A DNA stretch of 44,381 nt from Paludibacteraceae bacterium (GCA_017457295.1 JAFTHS010000041.1:1-44381), one strand, 5' to 3'; shown: positions 25,697 through 35,386, numbered from the stretch's first letter. The notes: generated by a model not told the origin, from the letters alone. Translations and numbers: made by a program.

Positions 25697-28600
25697 TTGA
25701 AAAAAGCACTAATCATCATAGGAATCGTGTTGAGTTCCCTACTCCTACTTGGTGGAAGCTTGGTGGGAATACTGCATATTAAAAGTGTGCAGACATATAT
25801 TGTGGGAAAAGTGGCAGGCAAGTTCTCTGAAATGATTGATGCGGAAGTGAGCATAGCACAATTTCACTATAAGCCATTATCTCACCTAACCATTGATAGC
25901 GTTTATCTTAGCGATCAAAAATATGACACATTAGCATTCATTGAACAATTAGATATAACATTTCAACCATTAGAACTAAAAAACAAAAAGATTGATATTC
26001 AACACCTTCGATTGCAATCTGCATATATTAATCTACAACAGTCCAAAGAAGATTCGATACTGAACATCCAATTTCTAATTGATAAATTTAAGCGCGATTC
26101 TGTAGATTTTCCATTTCAGTTGAATATCAACCAATTAGAGTTAGCACAAGCGCGCGTTCGATACAACGATATATTGGTAGATCAAGTGGATGTAAACTTA
26201 GCACTACCCACATTGACTACTGATTCGCTGGATATTTATCTACATTCTCTCCACCTGCGCGCACAAATGGACAGATTAGACGCAAGCTTTGAGGCCAATA
26301 TACGTGGAGGACTAGATTCGCTATGGGTGAACCAAATGGAACTAGTATTCCGCAATCAACAACTGTTCTATGGAAATATATCCGTATATCACCCTACTCA
26401 ATTGGATTCGCTGTATATATTTGCTAATTGCAAAAATCTATATTGCAATGATGATTTGCTGCAAGACCTATTGTCACAGTTGCAAATGAAGTCCGTGCAC
26501 CTGCCACCTGCGATAAAAAATCTTGGTCATCTACACTATCATGGCGATATCAAAGGACGCATAGAACATTTGTATCTAAACGGATTATTCCGTACAGAAT
26601 TGGGAAATATCAATGTGAACGGAGACTTGCAAAGTGATACTACTTTGCAAAACTTTGACTTCTGCGGACATGTATCATCACCTAACTTCAAGGTAGGCAA
26701 AATGCTGGAACATAATGATTTAGGCGATGTTACATTCCATGCACATATTGATGGAAAAGTGGATTCTCTACAATTTAAAGAATGTATAGCAGAAGTAAAT
26801 CTACGAGAGATTGAGTATCGCGGATATACATACAAAGATGTACATTTTGATGGCCAAATGACCACAGAACAATTGAATGGAAATTTGAAAATCAATGATG
26901 AGAATGTTCAGTTAGAACTCAAAGGATTGGCAGATTGGTCAAAAGAAGATACACGCATGGACATTGCAGCGCGTATAGATGAACTACGCCCAGAAGCCAT
27001 TCACTTGACAGAGAAATATCCAAATATGAGCATAAGTACTGCCGCGTATGTGAATTTGTCCACTTCAGGTGAATTGAACCAAATGTTGGATAATCTGACT
27101 GGACATCTTATCATTGATACATTAATGGTTCGCAATGGCGAAAAACAAGCCATCATGGAACAAATGAAAGTACTGATTGATTCGGAAAATGAGAAATCAA
27201 CCCATCAGTTGCGTATACAATCGGATTATTTAACAGCAAACATCTCTGGAGAGTTTCAATATAACACCCTGCCAACAACTATCCAAAGTATGTTGCACCA
27301 ATACATACCAACCTTAGTAGATAAGCCAAAACAAAAAAACAAACACCCTAATAACGTAGGATTTTACGCGTATTTCCGTGATTTAGAGCAAATTACTGAA
27401 GTGTTAGAAAGCGATATACATTTTCCATTATATCCTACTGTGAAAGGATATATCAATGAGAAAAAAAACACACTAGGACTGCAAGCCTATGTACCTAAGA
27501 TACTGACAAAGAAAAGTCAAATGGATGATTTGACAATAGAAATGAATAATGTGAGTGACGCATTAGACTTGTCGGTATATGTATTCAATCGGCTACCAAA
27601 AGAAAATCCAACAGCAGCCAAAATTGGCGATGTAAAGGCACATATGAACATTATCGCACAAAATGATGAAATAGATGTGTCTGTCTTGCTGGACAATACT
27701 GATAGCATACGAAATGCAGGGTCAATACAGATAAATGCTCAACTACAAAAATATGCGGGTATGCCACAAGCAGATATCCACATTCAACCTACACAAATTT
27801 TGCTGAATGATTCTGCATGGACCATCAATGAATCGAATATCATATACACCGCTGCAGAAAAGAAAATAGATATTCATAATTTCTCTATTAGCACTGGTTT
27901 TCAACGAATTGCAGCAAATGGGATAGCATCTCACAATGCACAAGATCCTATTGAGATTGAACTAAAGAATATTGATTTACAATATCTATTGGGCTACACT
28001 TTAGCAGCAGAAGCCATTTCCGTACAAGGACCTTTGACAGGTTGGGCCAAAATATATGGTCTGTTTTCGGAACCTATGATAGAAGCAGAGGCCCTACTAC
28101 CCAACGCAGGGTTGAACGGAACCTACCTAGGAGATGTGGCAGCAGAAGCATATTTGGATCGTGAAGCAAAATCTATCATCATCCAAGGAGAGGCAGTGGA
28201 TTCAACAAACCATGTAGTAGCAAAAGTAGATGGAAAAGTGGTTCCTAGTACAAAATGGTGGGGAATTGATATTCAATGCGATAGTGTTGATGTCAGTTTG
28301 ATAAACTTTTGGACACATCCTTTCTTCTCCAATCCACAAGGTAGAGGATATGGTAATGTGAAAGTATTTGGACAAGATCATTTGACATGGGTAAATGCAG
28401 CAGTGTATGCAAAAAATGCGCAAGTGACTGTACCTCAATTAGGAGCAACGTTCTATTTTAGCGATTCTGTGTTTTTAGATTCAACAACCATAGAAATACC
28501 TCATGTGCTAGTTTATGATGCAGAAGGGCATAAAGGATTGTTTAGAGGAATCATTACGCATGAAAATTTCCTAAACTTCCATTACGATTTAAATGCATCT

Positions 28601-29938
28601 GTTGATAACATGTTGGTAATGAACCTCCCACAAGACCCACAAGCATTATTCTACGGAAGAGTATATGGTTCTGGAGATTTGAATATACATGGTAATGACA
28701 ACGAATGCAAAATATCAGTAGATGCACGTACGGAAGCAAACTCTAAATTTTTCCTTAGTGTTAATACGGCTGCAACAGCTACTTCCTCCTCGTTTATTGA
28801 TTTCGTGGAACCTGATACATCTTCATTACACCTCTTGCGTTTGTTAGAAACACCCACTAAAAAAGAAAAAACTATTCAGGCAAGAGCAGCACGAATGCTA
28901 CTTTCACTGCAAATAGAAGCAACACCTACTGCTGAAATTAATATCAGAATGGGAGGCGATGACGGAATACGCGGTAGAGGAGAAGGAAATGTACAAATCA
29001 ATTATGATGACTCATCTGGCGACATACAAATGTTAGGTAACTATACCCTACAATCTGGAAAATTTGTCTTTACATTGGGTAATATTGTTCGTCGTAACTT
29101 TGATATAGCAGAGGGCAGTAGAGTGATGTGGAGTGGCGACCCCCTTTCCCCGACAGTGGATATTACAGGTCGCTATCATACAACAGCTTCGCTACGAGAT
29201 CTATTTGGAACGGATATATCCCAAGTAGCAACAAATAGAACATCAATACCAGTAAACTGTGTGCTACATATGACCGATTTATTATTTGACCCTATACTGA
29301 AATTTGCCATCGAATTGCCACAGTCAGATGAATCTGTACAAAATCAAATAAATTCGGTCATTAATACTGACGAAATGTTGATGCGACAAGTGATATATTT
29401 ATTGGTTTTCAACCGTTTCTATACTCCTGACTACCTACAAAGCACACAAACAGTCGGTGTGAATGAAACCTATTCTTTGCTCTCATCTACCATAACAGGA
29501 CAAATAAACTCATGGCTAAATAAACTCACTGACATATTCACTATGGGCTTTAATTTCCGAACCGATGGTGAAGGAGAAACTGCGAGTCAAGAATACGAGG
29601 CAATATTCCAATTACGTCCTATAAATCAGTTGATTATTAATGGCAATTTTGGTTATCGATACAATGATTTGAGTAATCGTCCATTCTTTGGAGATTTAGA
29701 CATAGAATATTTGCTCACACCTAACGGGAAATTGCGTGCGAAGGCATATACCCATACGGTAGATAAATATTCGTTGCGCCAAGCCAATACGGTTCAAGGA
29801 TTAGGTCTAGTATTCAAACATGATTTTAATTGGAAATATCGTCAAAAGAAAGATAAAACAAAAGAAATAGAGATTGTTCAACCAAAAGACACGATTTCAT
29901 CGGAGGAAATGGGATCCGAAGAAAGCAACAATAAATAA
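25697..29938 (+). CDS. tamB: TamB-like translocation/assembly module protein (DUF490)
   Basis: 1413 residues. An N-terminal signal anchor (KKALIIIGIVLSSLLLLGGS) is followed by a very long beta-rich periplasmic region, then the C-terminal TamB/DUF490 domain (about residues 1085-1390; GRGEGNVQINYDDSSGDIQM, GKFVFTLGNIVRRNFDI, PTVDITGRYHT). TamB-type proteins bridge the inner membrane and a BamA-family outer-membrane partner, in protein assembly or as lipid conduits. The start is a TTG at 25697, which directly opens the signal anchor; no ATG lies nearby. The tail after ~1390 is hydrophilic (Glu/Ser/Asn). No tamA/tamL is adjacent. Confidence 0.9.
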   Translation: MKKALIIIGIVLSSLLLLGGSLVGILHIKSVQTYIVGKVAGKFSEMIDAEVSIAQFHYKPLSHLTIDSVYLSDQKYDTLAFIEQLDITFQPLELKNKKIDIQHLRLQSAYINLQQSKEDSILNIQFLIDKFKRDSVDFPFQLNINQLELAQARVRYNDILVDQVDVNLALPTLTTDSLDIYLHSLHLRAQMDRLDASFEANIRGGLDSLWVNQMELVFRNQQLFYGNISVYHPTQLDSLYIFANCKNLYCNDDLLQDLLSQLQMKSVHLPPAIKNLGHLHYHGDIKGRIEHLYLNGLFRTELGNINVNGDLQSDTTLQNFDFCGHVSSPNFKVGKMLEHNDLGDVTFHAHIDGKVDSLQFKECIAEVNLREIEYRGYTYKDVHFDGQMTTEQLNGNLKINDENVQLELKGLADWSKEDTRMDIAARIDELRPEAIHLTEKYPNMSISTAAYVNLSTSGELNQMLDNLTGHLIIDTLMVRNGEKQAIMEQMKVLIDSENEKSTHQLRIQSDYLTANISGEFQYNTLPTTIQSMLHQYIPTLVDKPKQKNKHPNNVGFYAYFRDLEQITEVLESDIHFPLYPTVKGYINEKKNTLGLQAYVPKILTKKSQMDDLTIEMNNVSDALDLSVYVFNRLPKENPTAAKIGDVKAHMNIIAQNDEIDVSVLLDNTDSIRNAGSIQINAQLQKYAGMPQADIHIQPTQILLNDSAWTINESNIIYTAAEKKIDIHNFSISTGFQRIAANGIASHNAQDPIEIELKNIDLQYLLGYTLAAEAISVQGPLTGWAKIYGLFSEPMIEAEALLPNAGLNGTYLGDVAAEAYLDREAKSIIIQGEAVDSTNHVVAKVDGKVVPSTKWWGIDIQCDSVDVSLINFWTHPFFSNPQGRGYGNVKVFGQDHLTWVNAAVYAKNAQVTVPQLGATFYFSDSVFLDSTTIEIPHVLVYDAEGHKGLFRGIITHENFLNFHYDLNASVDNMLVMNLPQDPQALFYGRVYGSGDLNIHGNDNECKISVDARTEANSKFFLSVNTAATATSSSFIDFVEPDTSSLHLLRLLETPTKKEKTIQARAARMLLSLQIEATPTAEINIRMGGDDGIRGRGEGNVQINYDDSSGDIQMLGNYTLQSGKFVFTLGNIVRRNFDIAEGSRVMWSGDPLSPTVDITGRYHTTASLRDLFGTDISQVATNRTSIPVNCVLHMTDLLFDPILKFAIELPQSDESVQNQINSVINTDEMLMRQVIYLLVFNRFYTPDYLQSTQTVGVNETYSLLSSTITGQINSWLNKLTDIFTMGFNFRTDGEGETASQEYEAIFQLRPINQLIINGNFGYRYNDLSNRPFFGDLDIEYLLTPNGKLRAKAYTHTVDKYSLRQANTVQGLGLVFKHDFNWKYRQKKDKTKEIEIVQPKDTISSEEMGSEESNNK

Positions 29939-29947
29939 AGTATCATT

Positions 29948-31516
29948 ATGTTGATAAAATGTTTTGGGGCAGCTCCACAAGGTATTGATGCTGTAATAGT
30001 TACTATTGAAGTACATGCTGTACCTGGCTATGAATTTACATTAGTGGGATTGCCCGATAATGCAGTAAAAGAGAGCCATGAACGTATCATGGCTGCATTA
30101 TCTGTGAATGGTTTTAGCAAACCACGCCATACACTAACAATCAACATGGCACCTGCAGATATAAAAAAAGAAGGAGCATCTTATGACCTTCCTTTGGCAA
30201 TTGGAATATTAGCTGCTGAAGAGGAAATACGAACTCAACTTTTGGAAAATTATCTCATAATGGGAGAATTATCCCTTGACGGGACATTACAACCTATTCG
30301 CGGCGTATTACCCATCGCATTAGCAGCACGTAATGCAGGTTTCAAGGGTGTTATAGTGCCAATACAAAATGCACGAGAAGCAGCAGTAGTTGATAATATA
30401 GAAGTTTATGGCTTGTCTAACCTTCAGGAAGTAGTGCGATTATTGAATGGAACACAAGACTTCCTCCCCACTCAAGTAGATACTGCTGCAGAATTTCAAC
30501 AAAATGCGTTTTCTTCTGAATTAGATTTTTCCGATGTACGAGGACAAGAAAATGTACGACGAGCAATGGAAGTGGCAGCCGCAGGTGGCCACAACATGCT
30601 CATGGTGGGTCCTCCTGGTGCAGGTAAAAGCATGATGGCTAAACGCCTATCATCTATTTTACCGCCACTGACTTTGGAAGAAGCACTAGAGACCACAAAA
30701 ATATATTCCGTAGCAGGAATGATAAGTAATAAAAAAGAATCTAGTGGAAAATCTAGTGCCTTAATCGTACAACGTCCATTTCGAAGCCCCCATCATACCG
30801 TTACAGATATTGCATTAATAGGCGGAGGAGGAAATCCCCAACCTGGTGAAATTAGTTTTGCACATAATGGAGTTCTATTTCTTGATGAACTTCCAGAGTA
30901 TAAACGTAGTGTATTGGAAGTTATGCGGCAGCCATTGGAGGATAGGCATATCAGCGTTACACGAGCTAAAAAAACAGTAGATTATCCAGCAAGTTTCATG
31001 CTAGTAGCAGCCATGAACCCTTGTCCATGCGGGCATTATGGAGAAAATAATCCTGCCCATCCCTGTACATGCACTCCATCACAAATTCATCGCTACTTGA
31101 GTAGAATATCAGGTCCGTTATTAGATCGTATTGACATTCAATGTGATATACAACCTGTACCATACTCCCTATTAAAAGAAACACAACCAAGTGAAAGTAG
31201 TGTTACTATGCGCGAGAGGGTTATCACAGCACGTAATATACAAAAACAACGTTTTGCAAACTATAATGCTACACACTCTCCTATTCATTGTAATGCACAA
31301 ATGTCTCCTAAATTGGTACGTGAATATTGCAAATTATCCGATGAATGCGACCGTTTATTGGCATTTGCTATGGAAAAAATGGGTTTCAGCGCACGTGCCT
31401 ATGACCGGATCCTAAAAGTGGCACGAACTATTGCAGATTTAGCACAATCAACTGATATACTCCCAGCCCACCTGCTGGAAGCAATCAACTATCGAACGTT
31501 AGATAAAGCAAATTAA
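29948..31516 (+). CDS. comM: YifB/ComM family Mg-chelatase-like AAA+ ATPase
   Basis: 522 residues, full length. An N-terminal Lon-substrate-like domain (for example YEFTLVGLPDNAVKESHERI) is followed by the AAA+ core: Walker A GPPGAGKSMMAKRL (about 219) and Walker B GVLFLDELPEYKRS (about 307). The Mg-chelatase-type NPCPCGHYG segment with its Cys cluster follows, then LLDRIDIQCD. ComM in gamma-proteobacteria is a hexameric branch-migration helicase aiding integration of transforming DNA; a role in recombination is likely here. It starts 9 nt after tamB. Its stop overlaps the convergent GNAT stop. Confidence 0.93.
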   Translation: MLIKCFGAAPQGIDAVIVTIEVHAVPGYEFTLVGLPDNAVKESHERIMAALSVNGFSKPRHTLTINMAPADIKKEGASYDLPLAIGILAAEEEIRTQLLENYLIMGELSLDGTLQPIRGVLPIALAARNAGFKGVIVPIQNAREAAVVDNIEVYGLSNLQEVVRLLNGTQDFLPTQVDTAAEFQQNAFSSELDFSDVRGQENVRRAMEVAAAGGHNMLMVGPPGAGKSMMAKRLSSILPPLTLEEALETTKIYSVAGMISNKKESSGKSSALIVQRPFRSPHHTVTDIALIGGGGNPQPGEISFAHNGVLFLDELPEYKRSVLEVMRQPLEDRHISVTRAKKTVDYPASFMLVAAMNPCPCGHYGENNPAHPCTCTPSQIHRYLSRISGPLLDRIDIQCDIQPVPYSLLKETQPSESSVTMRERVITARNIQKQRFANYNATHSPIHCNAQMSPKLVREYCKLSDECDRLLAFAMEKMGFSARAYDRILKVARTIADLAQSTDILPAHLLEAINYRTLDKAN

Positions 31517-31998
31517 TCACATAGTTTTTGCCATAAAATAGCATCGTCCTCTAAGGTCCATGCCTTTAGAATAGAAGAAGGAACAAACCCTAAAGATTCG
31601 TAAATGCGTGAACACGAATGATTTTTCACTCCTATAATGGCATACACCATCCTAAGTTTCAAAAAATCAAACACATAATCCAACAGCAACTCTACGGATT
31701 TTTTGCCAAATCCTTTTCCACGCATATTGGGAGCGATATACATACCTATAGCTGCCTTTCGATTACGAGCATCAAAATCAAATAGGTCAATACAACCTAA
31801 CGTGACTCCCTCATCATCAATCACTAGGCGCAATTGGCCGTCTCGATAAATATCTCCCATACTTGATTCTATGTACTGCCGTAATTCATGTCTTGACAAT
31901 GGATTATGCGTGTCAGAATCACTCCACATGGTCGCATCATTCTCCCATTGGTATAAAAAAGGAAGGTCTGATGGTTCTATTTTTCGAAGACGCAGCAT
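31513..31998 (-). CDS. GNAT family N-acetyltransferase
   Basis: 161 residues of the RimJ/RimL/SpeG-like branch. The acetyl-CoA binding motif A is visible as IAPNMRGKGFGKKSVELLL (about residues 87-106), preceded by GCIDLFDFDARNRKAAIGMY. The C-terminal KNHSCSRIYESLGF segment is also typical. Substrate unknown; N-terminal residues of proteins or polyamines are common for this branch. It ends on the opposite strand within the last bases of comM and is the last gene of the leftward cluster that begins with the RelA/SpoT homologue. Confidence 0.9.
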   Translation of the reverse strand: MLRLRKIEPSDLPFLYQWENDATMWSDSDTHNPLSRHELRQYIESSMGDIYRDGQLRLVIDDEGVTLGCIDLFDFDARNRKAAIGMYIAPNMRGKGFGKKSVELLLDYVFDFLKLRMVYAIIGVKNHSCSRIYESLGFVPSSILKAWTLEDDAILWQKLCD

Positions 31999-32052
31999 AA
32001 GGAAAGTATATAATGATTAATTTCTTGAAAAATAATACAATATATCAAGATC

Positions 32053-32472
32053 TTAACTAAAAAATCCGAATAATCCCTTCTTTTTCTTGGGTTCTTCATC
32101 GAAATTTCCAACAGGAACAGGACGATGGCAATTACCACTACTAACCATTTGATAAATTACTCCCCAATCAGGAATACCCCCCAAATTGCGATCATCAATA
32201 AAAAGTTCTGCTTCAAGCTTGCGTGCACGAACAATTTCTGCATTTTCTTCAGGAAAGTTAGAATTTACAGAATAAAACTCCAATCCTTTAGAAGCGCAAT
32301 AATCAATCGCCTCTTGAAGCAATTCGCCTTCTCGACATGTCCAAAGAATGAGTTGATGATGTCCTTCTTGTTGCAACTTCTTGAGTGTTTCAATAGCAAA
32401 AGGAATTGGTTTTCCTATTCTTGGGTATTCATGGGTAACAATTGTACCATCAAAATCTACTGCGATAGTCAT
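32053..32472 (-). CDS. HAD-superfamily hydrolase, BT0820-like
   Basis: 139 residues. HAD motif I is DFDGT at residues 6-10 (AVDFDGTIVTHEYP), motif II is in LILWTCREG, and late acidic residues appear in LFIDDRNLGG. The length and the G-x-P-x-P start resemble the small cap-less BT0820 group of Bacteroidota phosphatases. The C-terminal ~20 residues are Lys-rich and end in LFGFFS. Substrate unknown. Cytoplasmic, and part of the leftward rel-recR cluster with 50-nt spacers. Confidence 0.87.
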   Translation of the reverse strand: MTIAVDFDGTIVTHEYPRIGKPIPFAIETLKKLQQEGHHQLILWTCREGELLQEAIDYCASKGLEFYSVNSNFPEENAEIVRARKLEAELFIDDRNLGGIPDWGVIYQMVSSGNCHRPVPVGNFDEEPKKKKGLFGFFS

Positions 32473-32522
32473 ATTGATTAATAATTTATAGATTTAAAAT
32501 TTACACACTATTCATTTGGCCT

Positions 32523-32987
32523 TTAGTAGTTATCTTGATTTGGATCCTTAGGTTGAAGTTCCAGTTCCATCTTGCGCAAAGAGGGTTTTGTAAAATACCA
32601 ACCAATAGCAGAGACAGCCGCAACCCATAACATAGATTGATAAGCACCCATTAAATAAAATGCTGCGATAGCAAATACCATTGTATTGCTAACCAATAGG
32701 ATACGCATAGTAGCAGCTTTTTGATAACCTAAAAGTTTTTCTTCTTCGTTTTCTAACGTACAAAGCTTTGTACATTGCTTTTTACAAAGATATAGACCTA
32801 CGGGAATCGTTACGAGTGCGTCGAAAATGACAATATATTGGATTATTTGCCCGAGATTGGAAAGCGAATCAATAGGTTGTACATACTCTTTCATTATAAG
32901 AAAATATGACAGCGTACCTGCCAAGAGGGTTAAAACCATAATGCCATAATAATACACGTTGAGTGTGCGAAGAATTTTATGTTCCAT
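32523..32987 (-). CDS. Small integral membrane protein of unknown function
   Basis: 154 residues with four hydrophobic helices at about residues 12-32, 45-66, 94-113 and 115-133. A basic/Cys loop lies between the second and third helices (LCKKQCTKLCTLENEEEK). I recognise it only as the type of unnamed membrane protein often found beside recR in Bacteroidales. No catalytic motif is visible. It lies between recR and the HAD gene, 44-50 nt from each. Confidence 0.78.
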   Translation of the reverse strand: MEHKILRTLNVYYYGIMVLTLLAGTLSYFLIMKEYVQPIDSLSNLGQIIQYIVIFDALVTIPVGLYLCKKQCTKLCTLENEEEKLLGYQKAATMRILLVSNTMVFAIAAFYLMGAYQSMLWVAAVSAIGWYFTKPSLRKMELELQPKDPNQDNY

Positions 32988-33031
32988 AAATTAAAAGTTA
33001 AAAATTTCTAATAATTATAACTATTTTAGTG

Positions 33032-33652
33032 TCAAACCTTGAAATCCACACGATTGATTATTGATCGACCAAGTGTAATTTCATCAGTATATTCCAATTC
33101 GTTCCCTATAGCGACTCCTCGAGCTATTTGACTAATACGCAAGTTATCAGTCATTTGTAAAGATATAAGACGACGATAAATATAGAAATTCGTAGTATCG
33201 CCTTCCATGGTTGTAGGCAAAGCCAAAATCACTTCACGAATCTCTTCAGGTTGGATTCTTGCTATTAAAGAATCTATCTCCAAATCAGAAGGGCCAATAC
33301 CATCCATCGGTGAGATTATTCCACCCAAGACATGATATAAACCATGGTATTGACCCGTATTTTCGATAGACATAACATCTTGTACGTTCTCCACTACACA
33401 AAGCGTATGTTTATCACGAGAATGCGATTGACATATTGGACATATTTCTTGATCGGAAATAGTGTGACAGATACGGCAATAATGCACATCTGATTTTAAG
33501 GTTGTGAGAGCAGAAGTGAATGCCTCTACATCCTTGTCTGACTGACGCAACAAATACAAAACCAACCGCAGAGCTGTTTTGCGTCCAATACCTGGCAAGG
33601 AAGCAAATTGGTCAACGGCTTTACTGAGTAATATGGAGGGATAACTAGTCAA
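33032..33652 (-). CDS. recR: Recombination mediator protein RecR
   Basis: 206 residues. A helix-hairpin-helix at the N-terminus ([20 protein letters not shown]), then a C4 zinc finger ([18 protein letters not shown]), then a Toprim domain ([30 protein letters not shown]). RecR with RecF/RecO loads RecA onto gaps. The only sensible start is the TTG at 33652 (then [12 protein letters not shown]), which fits the family N-terminus; no in-frame ATG precedes it before a stop. An 11-bp tandem array occupies the 112-nt gap to the upstream gene. Confidence 0.95.
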   Translation of the reverse strand: MTSYPSILLSKAVDQFASLPGIGRKTALRLVLYLLRQSDKDVEAFTSALTTLKSDVHYCRICHTISDQEICPICQSHSRDKHTLCVVENVQDVMSIENTGQYHGLYHVLGGIISPMDGIGPSDLEIDSLIARIQPEEIREVILALPTTMEGDTTNFYIYRRLISLQMTDNLRISQIARGVAIGNELEYTDEITLGRSIINRVDFKV

Positions 33653-33698
33653 TTTACAAATTGTTTTTTCGGGTTTCTATATCGGTAACGAATTGTGT

Positions 33699-33753
33699 GG
33701 TTATTGTGCGGTTATTGTACGGTTATTGTACGGTTATTGTGCGGTTATTGTGC
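33699..33753. repeat. 11-bp tandem array, unit GGTTATTGTGC, five copies
   Basis: Five contiguous 11-mers: units 1, 4 and 5 read GGTTATTGTGC and units 2 and 3 read GGTTATTGTAC. A partial copy lies just before. The sequence differs from the TAATCACTAAT arrays but the period is the same. It fills the gap between the end of the RelA/SpoT homologue and recR. Confidence 0.94.
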
Positions 33754-33764
33754 GATAAATTCAG

Positions 33765-35216
33765 CTAATTCTTCTTTTTTGCCCAGCGTGCGGGAATCAT
33801 GCGATAGGGATGATTCGCACGCATATTTTCTGCATTAGGGCAATCACAACGATGAATACGGATACCCTTGAAAATACTAATAAATCCAAAAATAGGGTCA
33901 CCTGGCTGAGGATTGCAACATTTAGCCAGATTATAATCTACACTCTTGACATTGATATCCACCTCCAACGCTAATGCTTCTTGCTGTTGAGTTGTAAGCG
34001 GTTGATATACAGTTCGAGAACTCTCATAATGAGTTTCATCCATTGTCATAAAGAGTTCTTTAATACGCAAAAGATCTTCTTTTCCTAGAGCAATGGACTG
34101 ATATAAATCGTTGGTCAATTTGTAACCCAATTTGAGTGCTAAACGCGATATATCCCCTTCCTCATAATCAATCTTCCAGTTTTTAAAGCGACGCTCAAGC
34201 ATCTCTCTACCTTCTGCTGCGTTACGGAACTCCACTTCTTTGAGTGCTTGACGAATTTTGTTTTTCGCACGATTAGACACTACCACATTGAGCCAATCAG
34301 CAGATGGCTTTTGGTTAGGCGATGTCATAATCTCTACTTGATCACCATTTTGAAGTTTCTGGCGAATACTAACGTTCTGATTACGAATGCGTCCACCGAC
34401 ACAACGACACCCCACATCACTATGAATAGAGAATGCAAAATCCAATACAGTTGCACCTGCAGGCAAACGCTTAAGATCACCCGTAGGCGTAAAGACATAT
34501 ACGCTTTGTTTATTAGTATTCAAACGATTACCATCCACTCCTTTATAAGACCAATGAGCAGCGACACCCTTTTCAGCCACCTCATCCATACGGCGAGTAC
34601 GAATTTGTACCTCTACCCACTTTTCTTCAGGACCTAATACGGTAGTATGCAAACTCTCATAACCATTCTCCTTAGGCACACTCAACCAATCGCGCAAGCG
34701 TTTGGGATTAGGGCGGTACATATCAGTAATGATGGAATATACTTGCCAGCAATCTGATTTTTCACGTTCATAAGGCGAATCCAAAATGATTCGTATTGCA
34801 AATAGGTCATAAATACGGTCAACATCGCAACGCTGCACCTGCATTTTGTGGTAAATACTGTGGATTGACTTAGGACGCCCCTTTATTGTGAATTCAAATC
34901 CGGCTGCTTTAAGTTTCGCTTCTAACGGAGTAATAAATGAGTGAATATACGCATCACGCTGTGCTTTTTTTTCGTTGAGCGCGTGCGCGATGTACTTATA
35001 GGTCTTATAGTCTAAAAACTTCAACGCCAAGTCTTCCATCTCCGTTTTAATAGCATACAAGCCCAAACGATGCGCCAATGGAGCATGTAGTTCGTTCGTT
35101 TCACGCGCAATATGGCGACGACGATCCGAATCACCTTCTTTATCCATCGTACGTAATTGTTCTAGACGTTCGATGAGGATTTTATACAATACTTGGTTAC
35201 TATCTTCGTTAGACAT
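33765..35216 (-). CDS. rel: RelA/SpoT homologue without HD and ACT domains ((p)ppGpp synthetase)
   Basis: 483 residues from the ATG at 35216. It begins in what is normally the last helix of the HD hydrolase domain (LYKILIERLEQLRTMD, where full-length proteins have a longer, ADR-containing helix). Next come the linker (LHAPLAHRLGLYAIKTEMED) and a full synthetase domain: KGRPKSIHSIYHKMQ, DLFAIRIILDS, the RxKD-type RLRD, NGYESLHTTVLGP, EVQIRTRRMDEVAEKGVAAHW. A TGS domain follows (YVFTPTGDLKRLPAGATVLD), then helices and the Cys region (AKCCNPQPGDPI, HRCDCPN). It stops at PARWAKKKN, just where an ACT domain would start. Full-length relatives have roughly 730 residues. It has its own well-formed promoter, so this is not a sequencing truncation. 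Confidence 0.92.
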   Translation of the reverse strand: MSNEDSNQVLYKILIERLEQLRTMDKEGDSDRRRHIARETNELHAPLAHRLGLYAIKTEMEDLALKFLDYKTYKYIAHALNEKKAQRDAYIHSFITPLEAKLKAAGFEFTIKGRPKSIHSIYHKMQVQRCDVDRIYDLFAIRIILDSPYEREKSDCWQVYSIITDMYRPNPKRLRDWLSVPKENGYESLHTTVLGPEEKWVEVQIRTRRMDEVAEKGVAAHWSYKGVDGNRLNTNKQSVYVFTPTGDLKRLPAGATVLDFAFSIHSDVGCRCVGGRIRNQNVSIRQKLQNGDQVEIMTSPNQKPSADWLNVVVSNRAKNKIRQALKEVEFRNAAEGREMLERRFKNWKIDYEEGDISRLALKLGYKLTNDLYQSIALGKEDLLRIKELFMTMDETHYESSRTVYQPLTTQQQEALALEVDINVKSVDYNLAKCCNPQPGDPIFGFISIFKGIRIHRCDCPNAENMRANHPYRMIPARWAKKKN

Positions 35217-35242
35217 ACCCACCCTATGTTATAATTTCGGGT

Positions 35243-35275
35243 GCAAAGTTACAAAAAAAAATGCACGTACGCAAG
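35243..35275 (-). promoter_or_regulatory. Promoter for the rel-recR cluster
   Basis: On the minus strand CTTG (35272-35275), 20 nt, TAACTTTGC (35243-35251), about 27 nt before the ATG at 35216. Divergent from the promoter at 35301-35333. Confidence 0.7.
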
Positions 35276-35300
35276 AAAAAAGATAAAACACAAAAAATAA

Positions 35301-35333
35301 TTTGCATATATGAAAAAGAATTTGTAATTTTGC
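35301..35333 (+). promoter_or_regulatory. Promoter for the pilin-like protein and rsmD
   Basis: TTTG (35301-35304), 20 nt, TAATTTTGC (35325-35333), leaving a leader of about 45 nt before the ATG at 35387. Confidence 0.72.
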
Positions 35334-35386
35334 AGCGTATTTGGTGATAACCTCACTATTAACCTGTAAATTTAAACAAAAACAAT

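Noticed and set aside
33691-33756. Repeats resembling an origin or DnaA-box cluster
   Set aside because: The units do not match TTATNCACA on either strand, no dnaA or replication gene is adjacent, and there is no typical AT-rich unwinding region.
34248-34637. 129-residue plus-strand open frame
   Set aside because: It is antisense to the synthetase/TGS part of the RelA/SpoT homologue, whose motifs are intact.
33765-35216. rel as a pseudogene fragment
   Set aside because: The frame is uninterrupted, synthetase motifs are complete, and a correctly spaced promoter precedes the ATG, so it is treated as a functional short form.
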